Origin: JBDTMC01 sp039934475
GTDB taxonomy: Bacteria > Acidobacteriota > Terriglobia > Bryobacterales > Bryobacteraceae
Assembly: GCA_039934475.1 (NCBI GenBank)
Contig: JBDTMC010000395.1
Coordinates: forward strand, 1-7,372
Direction of reading: 5' to 3'
Length of the DNA: 7,372 bases
Shown here: piece after piece, positions 6,099 through 7,372 of the stretch
Layout: the number at the start of each line of letters is the position of its first letter
Numbering within the stretch: the first letter of the stretch is position 1
Made by a program: the position numbers and the translations under genes
Notes under the pieces: model-generated
The model's input: only the letters and a program-made list of their open reading frames with translations
The model's database searches: none
What the model was told of the DNA's origin: nothing

Positions 6099-6568
6099 GG
6101 CGGCCGGTTCGCGAGTCGGTGTCTGAGTATTCGGAGATCGCTCTGCCAAATGACGCCAACCCACTGGGAAACATGTTGGGCGGGCGAGTGATGCACCATG
6201 TTGACTTGGCCGCCTCCATCGCTGCAATGCGTCATGCGCGGTGCCCGGTGGTGACCGCGTCAGTGGATCACATGACGTTCCTCCATCCGGTGCACATCGG
6301 ACAGTTGCTGATCCTGAAGGCTTCAGTGAACCGCGTATTCCGTACGTCCATGGAGGTAGGAGTGAGGGTGTTAGTGGAAGACCTGATGACGGGGGAAATG
6401 CGTCATACGTCGTCCGCCTATTTGACGTTCGTGGCTTTAGACATGCGCGGAGGTCACGTTGTCATTCCGCAAGTGATTCCGGAATCGGAAGCCGAAAAAC
6501 GGCGATTTGAAGAGGCTGGAGAGCGGCGGAAGCACAGGCTGGAAATTAAGGAGCGGCAGAAAGCTTGA
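6077..6568 (+). CDS. Acyl-CoA thioesterase, hotdog fold (YciA/BACH type)
   Basis: The 163-residue protein hydrolyses acyl-CoA to free acid and CoA, most likely in the cytoplasm. It carries the family signature NPLGNMLGGRVMHHVDLAASIAA: the N-x-x-GN-x-x-GG loop at 28-36 and the conserved Asp43 on the hotdog helix, then VDHMTFLHPVHIGQ at 64-77 and the strands MEVGVRVLVED and SSAYLTFVALD. Length and motif order fit the single-domain YciA/BACH-like group; the chain-length preference cannot be read. The last ~30 residues form a highly charged helix (EAEKRRFEEAGERRKHRLEI). The ATG has GGAGAG at 6068-6073 and lies inside the 3' end of the preceding gene, which points to coupled translation. It ends 21 bp before the convergent hfq-like gene, and I see no terminator between them. 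Confidence 0.92.
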   Translation: MQTSAHLGRPVRESVSEYSEIALPNDANPLGNMLGGRVMHHVDLAASIAAMRHARCPVVTASVDHMTFLHPVHIGQLLILKASVNRVFRTSMEVGVRVLVEDLMTGEMRHTSSAYLTFVALDMRGGHVVIPQVIPESEAEKRRFEEAGERRKHRLEIKERQKA

Positions 6569-6589
6569 TCCCTCACCGCTTACTCTACG

Positions 6590-6883
6590 CTAGGCCTTGT
6601 ACATGTATTTAATGTTAGGTTTGTAAATCAACAGGTTCGGCGCCCCATCGCGGTTAAACTTCAGGCAGCATCGGTCATACCACTCGATTACCCCGTGCAG
6701 TTCCTCACCGTCTTTGAGGACGATCACCATCGGAGTCTTAGACTGCATCTGCTTGACGTAATAGAAGTTCTCGGCGTTGGTCTGGTCTGGGGGGACAGAC
6801 TTTTTTACTGCGCGACCGGCGGGGATTTTGTCTTTGATTTCAGTAAGAGAAGGACGTATTAACTTGCGATTCCCGGTTTCCAC
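6590..6883 (-). CDS. hfq: Divergent, N-terminally extended Hfq-like Sm protein
   Basis: The 97-residue protein has a basic, proline-containing N-terminal extension (1-35) followed by an Sm fold: NAENFYYVKQMQ (36-47) as the Hfq N-terminal helix, Sm1 as TPMVIVLKDGEELHGVIEWYD (50-70), and Sm2 as NLLIYKPNIKYMYK (83-96). Hfq hexamers bind U-rich and A-rich RNA and help sRNA-mRNA pairing. Here the bacterial YKH motif of Sm2 reads YKP (87-89) and the usual C-terminal tail is absent, so RNA preference may differ from E. coli Hfq. Similar extended proteins occur, as I recall, in acidobacteria. The start is GTG, chosen because AAGGAG (6896-6891) lies 7 nt upstream. It has its own promoter (6995-6967) and leader, downstream of holB in the same direction. 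Confidence 0.82.
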   Translation of the reverse strand: METGNRKLIRPSLTEIKDKIPAGRAVKKSVPPDQTNAENFYYVKQMQSKTPMVIVLKDGEELHGVIEWYDRCCLKFNRDGAPNLLIYKPNIKYMYKA

Positions 6884-6922
6884 TGCGCCACTCCTTGAGC
6901 TGTTACTCGCGGTACTGAAGAG

Positions 6923-6945
6923 CAGCTTGTACCGTCGGTAAGCTG
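6923..6945 (-). promoter_or_regulatory. Hairpin in the hfq-like 5' leader
   Basis: CAGCTT (6923-6928) pairs with AAGCTG (6940-6945). Inside, ACC (6931-6933) pairs with GGT (6937-6939), leaving a two-base bulge and a three-base loop. In the minus-strand transcript it sits 26 nt before the AAGGAG ribosome site. Confidence 0.4.
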
Positions 6946-6966
6946 TGCGGACGAGCTTATGGACTA

Positions 6967-6995
6967 TTCATACCACAACGATACAGTAGTGGCAA
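6967..6995 (-). promoter_or_regulatory. Sigma70-like promoter of the hfq-like gene
   Basis: On the minus strand -35 TTGCCA (6995-6990, five of six consensus positions) is followed by a 17-base spacer and -10 TATGAA (6972-6967, four of six). The expected start near 6960 leaves a leader of about 75 nt before GTG 6883. Confidence 0.55.
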
Positions 6996-6996
6996 G

Positions 6997-7010
6997 CGTA
7001 AGCGCTTACG
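6997..7010. promoter_or_regulatory. Perfect 14-bp palindrome, LacI/GalR-like operator
   Basis: CGTAAGCGCTTACG is a perfect palindrome with the central CG and AAGC/GCTT arms typical of LacI/GalR-family operators (the cre-type core is TGTAAGCGCTTACA). It ends one base upstream of the -35 of the hfq-like promoter and lies two bases downstream of the holB stop. It could also form a five-pair hairpin with a GCGC loop at the 3' end of holB, but no U-tract follows, so an intrinsic terminator is less likely. Confidence 0.5.
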
Positions 7011-7012
7011 GC

Positions 7013-7372
7013 TCAAGCGTTGCGGAGGTCAATGGCGAGCGCGTCGAGAGCTATGGATTTTTGGATATTGCGACGCACAAGGCCCGCTAGATCGTCGACT
7101 TTTTGCACAGCTCGCTCGATCCACGGGAAGGTGGCTGCGGCAGCCAGAGGCTCCAATTGTTTACCAATGTCCGGATTGCGAATCGGTTGACCGTGCGCCA
7201 GTAGCAACAGGTCTTCCAGCAGAATGTACAAGACCTTCAGGTACTGATCCAATTTCTCCGATTTGCTGGCGCCAATCGACTCGGAATACTTCACCCAGGC
7301 CGAGAAGGGCGAACGGCCGGAGGCCACTTCGAGAAGCGCCAGCATCGCAGTACGACGTTTGTCGTAAATATC
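7013..7372 (-). CDS. holB: C-terminal part of DNA polymerase III delta' subunit, truncated by the right window edge
   Basis: The frame is open to the window edge and codes for 119 residues that begin DIYDKRRTAMLALLEVASG. An ATG lies at 7345, but the reading frame continues before it, so it is not the start. The all-helical segment includes PFSAWVKYSESIG, KLDQYLKVLYILLEDLLLLAHG, PIRNPDIGKQLEPLA, and ends RRNIQKSIALDALAIDLRNA. This matches the C-terminal clamp-loader collar domain of delta' (helical bundle with a KSIALDALxxxL end), where one subunit helps load the sliding clamp. The N-terminal AAA+ and zinc-binding parts lie outside the window, so the assignment rests on the collar domain only; a gamma/tau C-terminus is the main alternative. 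The gene stops two bases before the palindrome at 7010-6997 and probably ends before the hfq-like promoter. Confidence 0.6.
   Translation of the reverse strand, partial: DIYDKRRTAMLALLEVASGRSPFSAWVKYSESIGASKSEKLDQYLKVLYILLEDLLLLAHGQPIRNPDIGKQLEPLAAAATFPWIERAVQKVDDLAGLVRRNIQKSIALDALAIDLRNA

Overview
The window looks like chromosomal DNA from a GC-rich bacterium, most likely an acidobacterium of the Bryobacterales/Solibacter type. This is inferred from recognition of several proteins: the N-terminally extended Hfq-like protein, the small Cys-containing protein that starts MACPYF, the two-repeat TPR protein and the C-terminus of a DNA polymerase III delta' subunit. Coding GC is clearly higher than in the first ~560 bases. 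No tRNA, rRNA, CRISPR array, transposase or insertion-sequence end was seen.

Layout. (a) 1-566: the N-terminal fragment of a minus-strand gene runs off the left edge (start 163). It is preceded by a 35-codon minus-strand ORF whose stop overlaps its start (ATGA), a compound hairpin at 293-330, and a strong sigma70-like promoter at 383-355. A weak plus-strand ORF (346-582) overlaps that promoter. (b) 567-1245: a decayed NAD(P)-dependent epimerase on the minus strand, with its Rossmann N-terminus missing and an internal deletion plus frame change. (c) 1263-4285: an apparent plus-strand operon of a degenerate TIR-STAND (NB-ARC-like) protein and an IlvD/Edd-family sugar-acid dehydratase, joined by an ATGA overlap. 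(d) 4368-5653: a minus-strand pair, a TPR protein followed 5 bp later by a secreted HExxH metallopeptidase. (e) 5694-6568: a divergent plus-strand pair, a Cys-containing conserved hypothetical protein and a hotdog acyl-CoA thioesterase, overlapping by 22 bp. The two pairs are only 40 bp apart. (f) 6590-7372: minus-strand hfq-like gene, with its own promoter, a palindromic operator-like site and a leader hairpin, downstream of the C-terminal part of holB, which runs off the right edge.

The genes do not form one pathway. The most unusual parts are the TIR-STAND protein, which has lost its P-loop lysine and the usual TIR catalytic glutamate yet is translationally coupled to a metabolic dehydratase; the leader-ORF arrangement at the left edge; and the regulatory region of the divergent hfq-like gene.
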